This document shows, one piece after another, positions 1-11,582 of a stretch of DNA of 64,000 nucleotides. The notes beneath the pieces were generated by a model. That model ran no database searches, was not told the DNA's origin, and was given only the letters and a program-made list of their open reading frames with translations. The translations under genes and the position numbers were made by a program. Within the stretch, counting starts at the first letter, position 1. Each line of letters starts with the position of its first letter. The stretch is from Perkinsus olseni (Eukaryota > Perkinsozoa > Perkinsida > Perkinsidae): positions 106,055-170,054 of the forward strand of contig JABANP010000072.1 in NCBI GenBank assembly GCA_013115135.1, in the 5' to 3' direction.

Positions 1-1443
<1,443 letters not shown>

Positions 1444-1851
1444 CGAGAAGTCCAGCCGCTCTAGAGGGCTTCTGCGGGATGCTTCCTGAGAACAACATCG
1501 AAAACCTAAGCGTTAGCGATACTGAGGTCTCAAGTTCACTCTGTGACCGCTCCGTGAAAGGCGACCTCACAGACCAGTTCACCTCTGCTTGGCTCGTCGT
1601 GGATTGGAGTACTCCAGGAGTTGCGGAAATTTGGGTACTGAATCTTCGAAACAATTTCACGATGTGACGGGTTCCCTGGTTAAGGCCATACAACAGGAGC
1701 ATGGCACTAACACGGTAGTATAAAAGTGAGATCCACTCGATACTGCCGCCAAGAACCTCACCCCCGATGAGCAACTGATCGAACTCAAAGCCACGGACGG
1801 CTCATGAAAGATACGGTGTCAATGCGCGAGTCCAAAGTACAGACTTCACAC

Positions 1852-1878
1852 GGCAGCAGCAGCAGCAGCAGCGGCGGC
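1852..1878. repeat. CAG/CGG trinucleotide repeat
   Basis: A run of about seven GCA units followed by GGC units, within a 650-base stretch (1444-2094) where I see no convincing exon. It may lie in the upstream region of SelO or the 3' flank of the next gene. Confidence 0.9.
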
Positions 1879-1946
1879 GTCACAGACTCAACAGAATGCT
1901 ACCTCAAGATTAATTAGGTTACTGCATAGGACGCTGTTACGGGTAA

Positions 1947-1965
1947 TAATGATGATGATGATGAC
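1947..1965. repeat. GAT trinucleotide repeat
   Basis: Five GAT units in a row, 70 bases after the CAG repeat and in the same gene-free stretch. Simple microsatellite. Confidence 0.9.
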
Positions 1966-2094
1966 ACGACCGCTGTGTACAGTATCATCACATCGAAAGG
2001 ACAGCCGAGAGAAGTCGTGTGACAGAACGAAGTCCTTCAAGTCCAATATGATAACGAGAATGTTAATTAGCCTCTTGATTAGAGTTTGGGTGCT

Positions 2095-2409
2095 TCATAG
2101 CGACACAATTGTGCCCTCGGCGAATTGGACCACTCGTGCAACGCGAGCTCGGAATCCCGCATCGGGCCGCGGTACGAAGTCGTGGCTGCTTCCCAGCGAC
2201 GACCCTCGTACGCGGAGCTCTGGCCTCGGCGTCACCGGCCGTCTGCGTTGAGCATGACTGACTTTGGAAGGGGCGTCCTCAGGTGAGAAGTACTTAGTAT
2301 TGATAACAGGGCTGAAGCTGACTCCACTGGTGTTGCTGCTCGTTGACCGGGCCCTTATGGCATAGCTGTCACCCCGGGGAGTCGCCATGCTATTCTCAAC
2401 AGCTTCCAT
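2095..2409 (-). CDS. Small Ser/Arg-rich hypothetical protein
   Basis: Open frame of 104 codons with an ATG start (MEAVENSMATPRG) and a TGA stop. The middle is rich in Ser, Pro and Arg (ARSTSSNTSG, RRRPVTPRPELRVRGSS) and the C-terminus is more ordered (FRARVARVVQFAEG). There is no signal peptide or membrane segment. I do not recognise a family. It might be an exon of a larger minus-strand gene, since 2410-2738 just upstream also holds open frames on both strands that I cannot rank. Coding potential is judged only from length and composition. Confidence 0.4.
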   Translation of the reverse strand: MEAVENSMATPRGDSYAIRARSTSSNTSGVSFSPVINTKYFSPEDAPSKVSHAQRRRPVTPRPELRVRGSSLGSSHDFVPRPDAGFRARVARVVQFAEGTIVSL

Positions 2410-2738
2410 GGCTATATTGGAATGGAAAACTGAGCGAGCAGCAGGATGATCAAGATCAGTCAGGTCGTTCGCTTGAGCACTTCCCCGTTACCACTTCGAA
2501 CGCATAGCCGTGAATGTTGACTAGCTGCCACTACCTCTTGCCCGGAGACATTGAGAACCCGAATACGATGGCGAGAAAGGCAACATCAGTACAGGACTGC
2601 ATTCCTAGAGTATCCTGCAGCGGCTGCTGAACTAGGTCGACTACTGGCCCTACTCCACGGCGTCCTCGCCTTGGCCCGCAAACCTTCAAGACGCTCCGTT
2701 CGGCGCGCAGCCAGACATTGGACAAATCGCTTGACAGC

Positions 2739-5230
2739 CTAATGCAGCACAATCAGAGATGCCTCCCCTCCCGCTGCATCGCAACCGACCTCGGAGTTTC
2801 CTGGATCGGGTGGCAGCTTCTTCCTAAGACGCTGAATCTCTTCCCTAGCCTTGCCGAGCTCAGCCTTGCTCTCCTCTAGCTCCGCTAGATACCGTCTCCT
2901 CTCTCGATGTTCTTCTATCCGCTCCAGATTGATGGCCCTCTCCCGATCGATCCTGCCCGCCAGATGAAGACACGCATGCCGTGGCACGGTACATGTAGGT
3001 TAATCGCTCATTGAGGCTTTTTATGATAGCGTCACGAGACTCCAACGCCTTCTCCAGGATCTCCGTCCGCACAGAGGTCAGGACCCCTCCTGGTTCCCTG
3101 CCGGTTTGAACCTCCTGAGTTTCCACTATAACTCATTAGGAGGCGCCCCAAAGCGCAGAGGTTAGTCCACAATACGAATGATAAGCGATAATATTCGCCC
3201 GCCAGCAGCACCGGAAGGGCGCGAACGGTCGAAAAGTGAGAACGAGATCATAAGCCAGGCTTATCAAAGCGACAGTCCGTCAGGTTCGCTGTGGACTGCA
3301 CGAGCATCTCACATCAGGCACAGCATGCTCCTTCTCGTCCCCTCTCCGTGCGGCGGCCGATGCCTTTTCTCGTTTGCCCTGATCTTCTCGAAGGCGTTGG
3401 AGCTCCATCGATTGCCGGCGTATTATCGCATCCCGGTCCTTCAACGATTGTGCCTTAGAGAGATCAACGAAGATAAAAAACGACAGAAACCGCGAGGATC
3501 GTGGGATAAAATTCAGAGAACTATCACCGGCGGGGATCGAACCCGAGGACTCCACTTCATGCGATTTAAGTCGTTTATTGCATACCATAGCGTTCAAGAG
3601 CTTCTCCGCCCTCGTAGCCCTTTCCAAAGCCGTCCTGGCACGATCAGCACTAGCGTTCCGAGATTCCCATCGTCTGGCCTTTTCCGCTTCACTCAGCTTC
3701 CCCTGAGGACAGCATGCACTCCGACGGGCATCATCACACGAACGCTGACCTCTAGCTTCTTCAGGGAGGACCGCAGCAGCTCGGATTCTCGCGCTTTCAT
3801 CTCCAGCTCTCTGTATTTCACCTCGTGCCTCTTGTTGCATCTCTTCAACTCGTTGGTGTTCCTCAGGTCAATAGCCTTCATTGACCGCTGCATCACCTGA
3901 GTGTGAGAAATGTTGCTTGTCACAATTCACCGTCTCGCTCCATGATTCCTCTCGCGACTGTCTCCCCTTGCTACCCTAGCTTGCGTATTCACGTTTTTAG
4001 CTGATCGGTTTTGCTCAAGGACCACTGTAGACGGATCGTGTTGAGTTATCCAATCAACACGAAGGGATTCCGCTGTCGTCCGTATCCGAATGGAGTCGCA
4101 GAGTCTAGGTCCAGCGAGGAGTGAGGCACTGTACTGGCATCCCAGGACGGTCCATCGGCCAACACTAACTACAAGCCCGGCCCTCCCAAAGCTCACATCC
4201 ATTTTGCTGAGTTGCTTCGCTTGACTGGCCACTGTGGCTTTGAGCTCCTCTATCCAAGCACGCTGCATAGATATCTGTCGTTTCACATCATATTCTTATC
4301 GGCTATCCATACTGCACTCTTGCGTTCATCATTGGATTTTTATGGTTTCCACAATTCGGACAGAGGATCGACAAATTCAGACTGCTCATTGCTGGTCAAT
4401 AATATATCCCTAATATTGTTCGTTGAACTCAATCATGTAGGTCTCCAATGATACTACAGCGGCATTACTAGAAAGATATTCCGGTGAAGAGATTTTCAAC
4501 GATTGCTTCGGACGAGAATTCCCAGGATCGAACACCAGCCCGACGGTGAGGTCTCGAACCCGGCTAGTCGTTGAGGAATATGAGCGATCCGGCTAAGATC
4601 CGGCCTCGAGTCGCACTCCGTTTTATGCGCCTTACTTGTTCGAGAAGGGCAGCCTGGCCGTCTTCCAGCCTCGCATTCACGTCGATCAGAAGACCCCTGT
4701 CCTCTTCGATTGCTGGAGCTGTCCTCATTTCACTTCTAGAGGGTACCTGTTCGATGAACTGTAAGTGGCGTTCGGGGACGGCCAAGACGAAGATGCATAC
4801 ACGCTCACAGGGACGAGTACACAATGCGTGTAAGAGCAAGTTGCGTGACGGATCATCATGAAAGATACACCGATTTCGCAGCTGAGCGTTCGATGCGTAA
4901 AGAGGTGGACGGAGTATTCTCGAAAGGGAGCAGGAATCTGCCAGAAAACAGGCCGTCACCCACCTTCCCATTCTCCTCTGACATGTCCTCGATTTCTGGC
5001 CAGTGCGTCGAGTCACTTGATAGGGGGAAGACGAGAGCGCGGAAACCCAAGCGTACTGAGACGTAGTGGGTGCTGCTACTAGCTGCTTCTCTGTTTCGTG
5101 TGAGAAAAATCGTCTCCCGACCAGAGGCGAGAGCGGCTTCTCTTGCTAACTCATTGGTGGTACGAATATCTCGAGAGAGTGCGCACAAAGATACGAACCA
5201 TTGATCGATTTGGAGGCATCGAAAAGTTAA
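2739..5230 (-). CDS. Multi-exon coiled-coil protein
   Basis: Several short minus-strand exons encode charged heptad-type sequence. In order: SRDIRTTNELAREAAL (about 5180-5130), EIEDMSEENGKVGD (about 5010), AIEEDRGLLIDVNARLEDG with ALLEQVRRIK (about 4740-4610), QISMQRAWIEELKATVASQ (about 4280-4200), NELKRCNKRHEVKYRELEMK (about 3860-3770), KLSEAEKARRWESRNASADR (about 3690-3590), SLKDRDAIIRRQSMELQRLR (about 3460-3380), EILEKALESRDAIIKSLNER (about 3070-3005) and ERIEEHRERRRYLAELEESK with LGKAREEIQRLRKKL (about 2930-2810), ending at a stop near 2739. No membrane segment or catalytic motif is seen. Such proteins are usually structural or cytoskeletal; that is inference. Exon limits and the start are approximate, and two genes could be merged here. 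Confidence 0.6.
3535..3605 (-). other. tRNA-like fragment (T-arm and anticodon-like stem)
   Basis: On the minus strand a B-box/T-loop-like stretch (CGGGTTCGATCCCCG) follows an anticodon-like ACGACTTAAATCG. No matching 5' acceptor strand is present and the stems are imperfect, so this is at most a degraded tRNA or tRNA-derived repeat. It sits between coiled-coil exons. Confidence 0.3.
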
Positions 5231-5640
5231 TACAACTTAAGCTTAGCTTGCCCCTAGTGCATGACTAGTCTAGCTCGGAACCGCTCTAGTTGTAGATAGA
5301 ATTTCGCAACTCCGCTAACCGTATGCCTAGTCAGCAGAAGACTATCAATGCAGGTCAGGAAGCCACTGGAAGGCCTGCTGCAATACTCCGACTGAACTCC
5401 GTATGGCATGTGCAGCGCGCTCTCCGCTTTCATACCACTTCTTCACCAAATCCAATCCACAAAATAAGCTCTCACCCCTCCACTAGTCTCGTTCCCCGAT
5501 GCGATATCTATTCCGGCAACACAACACTCGAAACGTTAGTCGAATCGAAGCACTCGAGACGTACATGCTACATGTCATCGTTTCCTGTTGCTGTGCGAAA
5601 ATTCGGGCATCTAACTTACAGAAGACTCGCCTCATGCGAC
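5231..5640. other. Interval between coiled-coil and channel genes, no clear gene
   Basis: A plus-strand open frame crosses 5323-5760, but its composition is unconvincing and it overlaps the last exon of the channel gene on the other strand. Nothing else recognisable. Confidence 0.4.
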
Positions 5641-8524
5641 TCACGGAGGGGAGTTGAGTACGCTGTCCGGGTATGGAGGGATCGCCAGCTGCACGCCTGC
5701 ACGGCCAACTCTCGCGCTGGAGTCCCCCCTCTTAGGGCTCTTCCCAGGGCTGCCAACTGATGGTCCCACGGAAAGAACAGTAGATCCCATATGAACGTGG
5801 AATGCTTACATGAGTTCACGGCGGGAGGAGGGCGGTGATGCTTGTGCGTGGACCCGGCCATAGGAGACAGCGGCTCCTCATCGGGTGCGAAGAACTCGAG
5901 GGCGTCCCTCAGCATCCTCTTCGTCTTGTGGTCGAGGCCCGACACCTAAGACACAATTGTGATCCACTAGGCTAGTCGCTACTGACTACCTTCTTCTCAG
6001 AGTCCTTCAAGTAGCCCTCCAGTTGGTCAAGCTTCTTCGCCAGTGATTCGACGGATACTTGGACAGCGAGGAGGTCCTTGGACTTGGCCGAACCCTGTCA
6101 GTCAAGGATGAACGAGACGCCGCGTTCGTGCGTCAGTACCTTCGGAGCCGTCGTGATCCAATACCATAAAAAGCTCCTCCGCATCCGCCACGGGCAGGTC
6201 GATTAGCTTCATTTTTGATTCAACCTGCACATCATGACGCGCGCTTCTATTCGTTAGACGACTCGTCTAAGACGAGGGCCGGAGATTAGGCTGATTCAGC
6301 TTCTAGCATTTCCAGTGAACCGCGCTTCCTCTCAAGGATGACCTCCGGATTCCGAATGGCCTGGCGGAACTCCTCGACCGTCAAGCTGCCCGATTCATCC
6401 TGAAACACAGCCCCTGCATTGGAGGCACGGTAGCAACACCCGCAGGGAGCGAGGATGGAGCGGGCCATTACTTGATCGGCCATCTCAAAGATATCCTTCA
6501 GATGAGCTAGAACTCTCGACCTCTCCCTCTCCTGCTGCCTTCGGATTCTATCCTCGTTGGTCCTACGACGACCCTAGGCCTCACAAGGCCCTACCAGCGC
6601 TGGGCGGTGCCCTTCTACTAGCTCACCGAGCAGTGGCGAGCGTGTTTTCTACGATGACTCCAATGACCAGATTCATTAGACCAAAGCTGGTGAGCATGAT
6701 GAAGAGGACAAAGAAGATGACCATCAAGGGCTCGTTGCTGACGACATGACGCACGATGCCGTCTGCCCAGTTCTCCAAGGTAACAATCTGAGACGAGGAG
6801 GAGGACAGTTTAATAGAGTTTTCAGCATCTATCCTCATTTAAACAATTATTGTTGTATCCACTCTATTGCTATACTAAATGGATAAAAAGAAAAAACACT
6901 TTCGAATCATTATAATTGAAGCTATTGCACCCATTTGATGACTAGCGTGAGGGTCATCAAAAAATTACCAAAATGCAAGGAAATGAATATTCACTCAGCA
7001 ATACATTTTTACATAGAAATAAGTATTGCATATCGTGCCATGGTAGCATTCCTAGTACGCTGCTACAGGTCCTCTCATCTGCGGGTGTGAAAAATTGGTT
7101 GCTGAGATTTCATAACGAATTGCACGATCCCCCCGCCCTCAATAGCCGCGTGGCTGACCTGGAAAAGTGTGTACATGCTCCTCAGCACAGTACCGAAGTA
7201 CTCCTTATGGTCCCATCCCCCTGAGGATATTCTGTATCTGTGCATACTAGTGTGAAGACACTTGTAATGTGTATGGACCGGTGCTGCGGACATCTCAAAC
7301 TGAGATTCTCGGAGTAGCCGCGCACTGCTTAGCAATGAGGCGTTGCGTTCAGAAAGGCGACCATGCGCATGCGTGCAGTGAATTCGGGTTCGGTTCGTCT
7401 CCCACCGCTCAAGCAGCGCGGAACGAAAGAATCGAGGATTCACTTTTCCCGCCCATGACTTACTCCCCGTAAGTGTCTGTGTCTTGCCCAATTTGTATTG
7501 TGGTGAATATCCCACAAACATAAAGAACGAGGAGCAAGAGTAGACAGACCCATCCCAGTGTCTTAAGAGAATCCGACCAAACCTGATTAGAGAAATCTTC
7601 TATCAGCAAGACAACTTTGCTTCACCCATGATGATGAGCCACAGCTCCTTGAAGGACCGTAGAAGATGCACGAGTCGACCGAGGCGGAGCAGGCGTATGA
7701 CCCTGCAGACGTGAAGCGCAGCTCAATGCTGACTCGAAAGGGAGGCTACCTCAGGGATGTGAGCATTCGGAAGTTGGAAGCGCTGCCAATGGGTGCCAAA
7801 AACCAAGTCTCGATTATTCCCAGAGTGACGATGATGCAGTCCAGAGTGTTCCACGGGTCCTGATGAAGCACGGCAATGCACTGTATTGAAACAACAAGCG
7901 GATAGTTTATCTTAATTCGTAACCGTCCACACAACGATCGTTCTCGTACCCGGAAGTAATAGCGGCCGTGATGGCGCATTCTTGCAACCATCTCGAAAGT
8001 GAAGATGAGGAGAAAGACGTTCTCGACAGCGTACCATCCCAGACGGTCCTAACATGATACACGATGAGACGCGTTGTAAGGGGGGCCCTCACTTCGATAT
8101 TAGCAGTGAAGTCGCCGAGATCAATCTCAAGACCAATCACGATGACGTTCACACAGATAATGGCTGCGATGAAGATATTGAACCTTTAGAGTGTCGAGGT
8201 GGATCCAGAGAGCGACAACAGGCTTGGCAACCTCGTCGAGTCGACAAAGTGTTCGTCTGTCGAGGAGGTACCATCCGTTTGCAAAACCGCTTCATCATCT
8301 TCGTAATCATCGCCATGATTCCGCAATGCAGTCGTGCGCGTGGATTTGTATCTGCCCTTCAAAATCCAGGCGAACACGTCTTGGTCCATTAGGGCGCTCC
8401 ACAGTGCCAAGTTCGGGGCCACCTCTGCTACAGCACTGTCGACCGAGCGTGGGCATGGGGCCATGAGCGTCGGTTTAACGGGATTCCCGCATCTCCCGCA
8501 ACGGTTGCCTCTCCGTGTTAGCAT
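5641..8524 (-). CDS. Single-domain voltage-gated cation channel with EF-hands
   Basis: Six-transmembrane channel subunit, expected to work as a tetramer in a membrane. Exons join in frame: acidic N-terminus (start near 8524), S1 (FNIFIAAIICVNVIVIG, about 8185-8115), S2 (WYAVENVFLLIFTFEMVARM), S3 after an intron (DPWNTLDCIIVTLGIIETW), S4 with regularly spaced arginines (LRVIRLLRLGRLVHLLR, about 7760-7650), S5 (LGWVCLLLLLVLYVCGIF, about 7540-7490), pore helix (EYFGTVLRSMYTLFQ, exon ending 7159), filter and S6 from 6787 (IVTLENWADGIVRHV, FFVLFIMLTSFGLMNLVIG). The cytosolic tail has an EF-hand loop (DQDESGSLTVEE) completed across an intron near 6465-6390, a second EF-like unit (AEELFMVLDHDGS), a short coiled coil (about 6090-6005) and a Pro-rich end stopping at 5641. 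The filter TLENWAD resembles bacterial NaChBac/NavAb TLESW, with an extra acid at the last position. I see no frame lesion. Confidence 0.9.
6788..7158 (-). other. AT-rich 371-base intron splitting the channel pore
   Basis: Donor CAG|GTCAGC at 7159/7158 and acceptor CTCAG|ATT at 6788/6787 join pore helix to filter exactly (TLFQ-IVTLENW). Most introns in this gene are around 40-60 nt; this one is several times longer, and its 6840-7030 stretch is far more AT-rich than its neighbours. It may carry an inserted element. Confidence 0.7.
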
Positions 8525-8831
8525 TCATCATCGTCGATTTGCGGCGATAAAGGATGGATACGTTGGCACTGATGCGAATTCGAACAAACCGATCGTAAAT
8601 CACGATTACGATTCGTAATGAGTCCTATCAAACGCCTTCCCTCCATCAGGTAACTATGAGGTAAAGAAGTTCCTATTGAACTCCCCACCAGCATGAGTTC
8701 CAACTCAGACTTCTCGACTCTATTGCAGAGTCATCCGCTACACCCGCTCACTATAATCCGATCTCCCCAACACCGCAATGACGCTATGCGGTCACGCCGA
8801 GGCAGTGTGATTCTGGGCGTGAGGTTCGCAT
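8525..8831. other. Upstream region of the channel gene, no gene seen
   Basis: About 300 bases between the channel start and the MITE-like element. It should include the channel promoter. No motif could be assigned. Confidence 0.4.
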
Positions 8832-8898
8832 CTATACCATTCAGAAGTCTATTTGGCGGGTAAGGCCGTTGGCTATATGGGGGTCGAGGATTTCACGT
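8832..8898 (+). repeat. Left terminal inverted repeat of MITE
   Basis: 67 bases, inverted copy at 9326-9392 with about seven substitutions. Confidence 0.85.
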
Positions 8899-8944
8899 TG
8901 GCGGATCATTGAGACATCAGCGAATTGGCGGTAGGGTCGAGACA

Positions 8945-9087
8945 GGGGTATACAATTGGCGGATAAAGAAGTCTTCTTAGCGGCAGGCCTCGAATAAGGA
9001 ATTCAATTCCGCGAATAAGGCACACAATTTCATCATTGAGGAAGTCAATTTCGCCGATAAGGATATGAATTTCGCGGATCAACTTTG
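8945..9087. repeat. Degenerate 21-22-nt tandem repeats inside the MITE
   Basis: Units of the form CAATTTCGCCGATAAGG recur at about 9005, 9026, 9045 and 9067, with a weaker unit near 8953. On the minus strand they read as heptads (LIREIHI, LIGEIDF, LNDEIVC, LIRGIEF), because the period is close to 21 nt. That is most likely a by-product of the period and not evidence of a protein. Confidence 0.65.
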
Positions 9088-9116
9088 ACCTGGAATCTTC
9101 GGACATGTAACTCCGC

Positions 9117-9303
9117 ACGATTCATTGCATGAATCGTGTAACGGGAATAGAATCCGAAATCGGATTGTAACTTGCATGGGAATGAATTTCACTCCCGTGC
9201 AAGTTTTCTCAGACTTAGAGAATCCACTGGATTCAATCCAGTACGTGCAATTGAAAGCTTCTTTCCCGAGAACGCGAGGTATTACAGGCTATAATTTATA
9301 GCC
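9117..9303. repeat. Chain of short hairpins inside the MITE
   Basis: Consecutive inverted repeats: 9117-9137 (ACGATTCA / TGAATCGT), 9151-9166 (AATCCG / CGGATT), 9169-9205 (AACTTGCA-GGGA-TGAA with its complement, about 18 bp and two mismatches), 9206-9222 (TTCTC / GAGAA), 9226-9242 (ACTGGATT / AATCCAGT) and 9287-9303 (GGCTATAA / TTATAGCC). All except the third are perfect in the stem. Confidence 0.85.
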
Positions 9304-9325
9304 CTTGATCTGTGTAGCGCCTATC

Positions 9326-9392
9326 ACGTGAAATCCTCGGCCCCCAGATAAGCTACGGCCTTATCCGCCGAATAGACTTCTGAATGGTATAG
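9326..9392 (-). repeat. Right terminal inverted repeat of MITE
   Basis: Reverse complement of 8832-8898 at about 90 percent identity. Confidence 0.85.
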
Positions 9393-10492
9393 TGATCGAG
9401 TGGGATGCAGAGAGCCCACCAGCAACCATTTGAGCTGCCTTCGACGATGAACTAAAGCTGCCAAACTGCGACTCCTCTGTGAGGCTCATCCAACAGGGGA
9501 TATGCGTGACCGTATGTGCCAGCGTTTCAATAGTGCATTTCCTCTCAACCTTGCGCTGTAAGTTTCAGACTCTCGGATAAGGCTCCCAATATCGCGGAAC
9601 TTCGAGTCGCGAGGCTCCCACGACACGCGCTCTCTGCCCCCTTTTCACAAGCGCACAGAGCGGAGCCCATGCCGTACTCAGGGGCGGTTCGCAGCGCGAT
9701 AATATGGTGACGACAAGGAATGAGAAGCCATCCCATGGGACCTACTTTTTCAGCAAATCCTGGACTTCTGACGCGTCCTTCATCACAACCGCTCAAGGAC
9801 AGAGGAAAAGAGGAACTGCGTCGGAGAGGCCCCACACAAAGCGAATTACAGCATAGAGTGGTCCCTGCATAGCGCTGGGAATTGGATTCGACATTCTGAT
9901 GCGATTAATGGGGGGAACGCAGGACGGCGGAGGGCGTGCTAGGAGACTTATTGAAAGTGCACTTCCTGGAGTGGAGCTGCCAGGCTTGAGCACTCGAAGC
10001 GAGCAGCAGACCCGAACGAGGCCCCAATCAGTGCCTCCGAGAAGAAACCCACCATGAGCTGCTATCAACTCAACATTCCAACAGATCAGCTCAAGCTGAG
10101 ATGCGACCCCCTGCTTTTAGACAACCAACTGGCCTTTGGATCGCTCTGAATCCCAAGTCGCATTTGGTGGGCTCACCAGTGGCCCGTCTGCGATGAAATT
10201 GGAAAGTTTCGGCACAGTCGACACACTGAGGGATTTGCTAGTGTTTCGTGGTCGTGTACAGCCTCCGCAGCTGTGGGAAGCGGATTCTGCCGGGTTGAAA
10301 GAACATTCCCCAGGCGACGATGACCTCGCTCAGAGAGCAACGTTCTTTGGCTTGACGAACAGAGCCTCTTCAAAAGGCTGAACTAATCCCCCTCAGAAAA
10401 GTACGTCGGTGCTAGTCCAAATAAGCCGTACTGTCGTAGGCGTCGGACTCACACACACAGACGGATACTGGTCGTAGACGGCGCCTGGGACA
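9393..10492. other. 1.1-kb stretch with no confident gene
   Basis: Open frames on both strands (for example minus 9793-10068, plus 10136-10381) lack recognisable motifs and contradict one another. I see no basis for choosing. Confidence 0.4.
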
Positions 10493-10841
10493 TCACTGAT
10501 GTCGCGGTCGCCCTTTTGTGCGCTCCGGGGGAGCCGCGGACCAGAACACAAAGGCGATCCACAGAAACACGACGGCCAAGTCGTTCCTCTGGTGACCCCC
10601 TCGAAAATTTGCCTCAGAACAGGATGACGTCACGCCAGCCGTCGAAGTTGTAAATATTTCAGTCGCCGTGCGAGTCGAGTGTTGTGAAGTACTTGCTGTG
10701 ACGGGACAGCGGATAGACAGAAAGAGTGACACAGAAATTCCACGCTCGTTGGATGGGCATCCAGAATCCCGCGGTCCCAATAACTCTATACCTCTTGCTC
10801 GATCGTGACTCGTGCTCTTGAGCATGAGTGTGGGCTTCCAA
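10493..10841 (-). pseudogene. Broken membrane-protein-like fragment
   Basis: One minus-strand frame reads RVIGTAGFWMPIQRAWNFC, VTLSVYPLSRHSKYFTTLD, then SHGD, an in-frame TGA (near 10650), and continues NIYNFDGWRDVILF before another stop. A hydrophobic stretch in a shifted frame follows (AVVFLWIAFVFW). The aromatic, ordered sequence on both sides of the stop looks like one former coding block, so I call it a pseudogene or a fragment with an error. The family is not recognised. Confidence 0.4.
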
Positions 10842-11143
10842 CTGGAATAGGCCTCTGTAGTTCTCCCCGATGGTCTACCTTATGCTCTATCGGGGGAGGG
10901 ACTGACGAATTAGCTTAGCACGCTTGCACAAACTGGACAGAATGGGGCGCAGTAACAGCAACGATAGTGCAGCGATGTTGTGGGAGAAAGGATCGGGGAT
11001 CCGAAAGAGAAGTTAGTCCACTCAGTTCGTAGCCTTTAGCACTAAGGGGAAGGTTTGGTCCTGATTCAGGACTCCTGAATTGCTTATTGCACGTGTAACT
11101 GACCAAGACATCTCCCCCTCAGTTGATAAGCGTAAACGTCCGA

Positions 11144-11580
11144 ATGGCCCCTCTCGTCGGTGTTATCCTCCTCCTCCTCGCTTGTAGTGATATATCGGGA
11201 GCTCAGCCGTCTGGTAAGTATTGTGGTACTACCTCAACTTTATTCGGTGATGCTACGATCGATGTCACAATAACAAGTCCAACAACCTTTGACATCTCGG
11301 CTACGTTCACTCCCCCAGGCGGTGATGCAGCAAGCGGCAATGAGAGGGGCGTTAGGTTCACTTACAACCCCTCAACTGGGCGACATCACCGTCAAGGACA
11401 CAGACAAGCTGCAGGAACTGATTAATAAAATAGAAGCTCCCATCAGTGCAGCTGAACTCGCTAACCTCAAGTATGACGGGAAGAATATTATCGTTGTGAA
11501 CTTGGGGTGACTTCGCTCTGAAGCCATGCTGAAGAACCGGTTGCCAGGAATCTCCCCGTAGTGATTTAATCTTCTTGATC
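11144..11580 (+). CDS. Small secreted protein, family copy 1 (frame disrupted)
   Basis: Begins with a signal peptide (MAPLVGVILLLLACSDISG, then AQPSGKYCG) followed by a beta-rich mature part (DATIDVTITSPTTFDISATF, RFTYNPSTGDI, KLQELINKIEAP, GKNIIVVNLG). Copy 2 at 27104-27539 is a close paralogue. Relative to copy 2, this copy has an extra G at 11378-11380 and another at 11504-11507, both in G runs, which throw the frame off. An upstream ATG used by copy 2 is ATA here. So this is either a decaying gene or an intact gene with homopolymer errors. No known domain is recognised. The mature protein starts with a G-x-Y-x-G motif also seen at 52.9 kb. Confidence 0.7.
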
Positions 11581-11582
11581 AA

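Larger units (their letters stand above)
8832..9392. mobile_element. MITE-like non-autonomous DNA element with 67-bp terminal inverted repeats
   Basis: The ends, 8832-8898 and the reverse complement of 9392-9326, match at about 60 of 67 bases with no gaps, both starting CTATACCATTCAGAAGTCTA. The 561-base element has no transposase frame. The left half carries degenerate 21-22-nt tandem repeats; the right half is a chain of short perfect hairpins. If the outermost TA of each end is read as a target duplication, the element would be Tc1/mariner-like with TACCATTC ends, but the flanks do not settle this. It lies just upstream of the channel gene. Confidence 0.8.

Noticed and set aside
5323..5760. 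145-codon plus-strand frame
   Set aside because: It overlaps the antisense last exon of the channel gene, and composition gives no support.
8945..9087. Possible CRISPR array from regularly spaced 21-22-nt repeats
   Set aside because: Units are contiguous, degenerate and without unique spacers, and the genome is eukaryotic.
8906..9118. Minus-strand frame with heptads (LIREIHI, LIGEIDF) suggesting a coiled-coil protein
   Set aside because: The heptads follow from a 21-22-nt DNA tandem repeat inside a MITE. There is no start context or related protein exon.
10863..10898. Hairpin CTCCCCGAT / ATCGGGGGAG as a terminator
   Set aside because: No flanking gene ends there, the stem has a bulge, and hairpin terminators are not expected in a nuclear genome.
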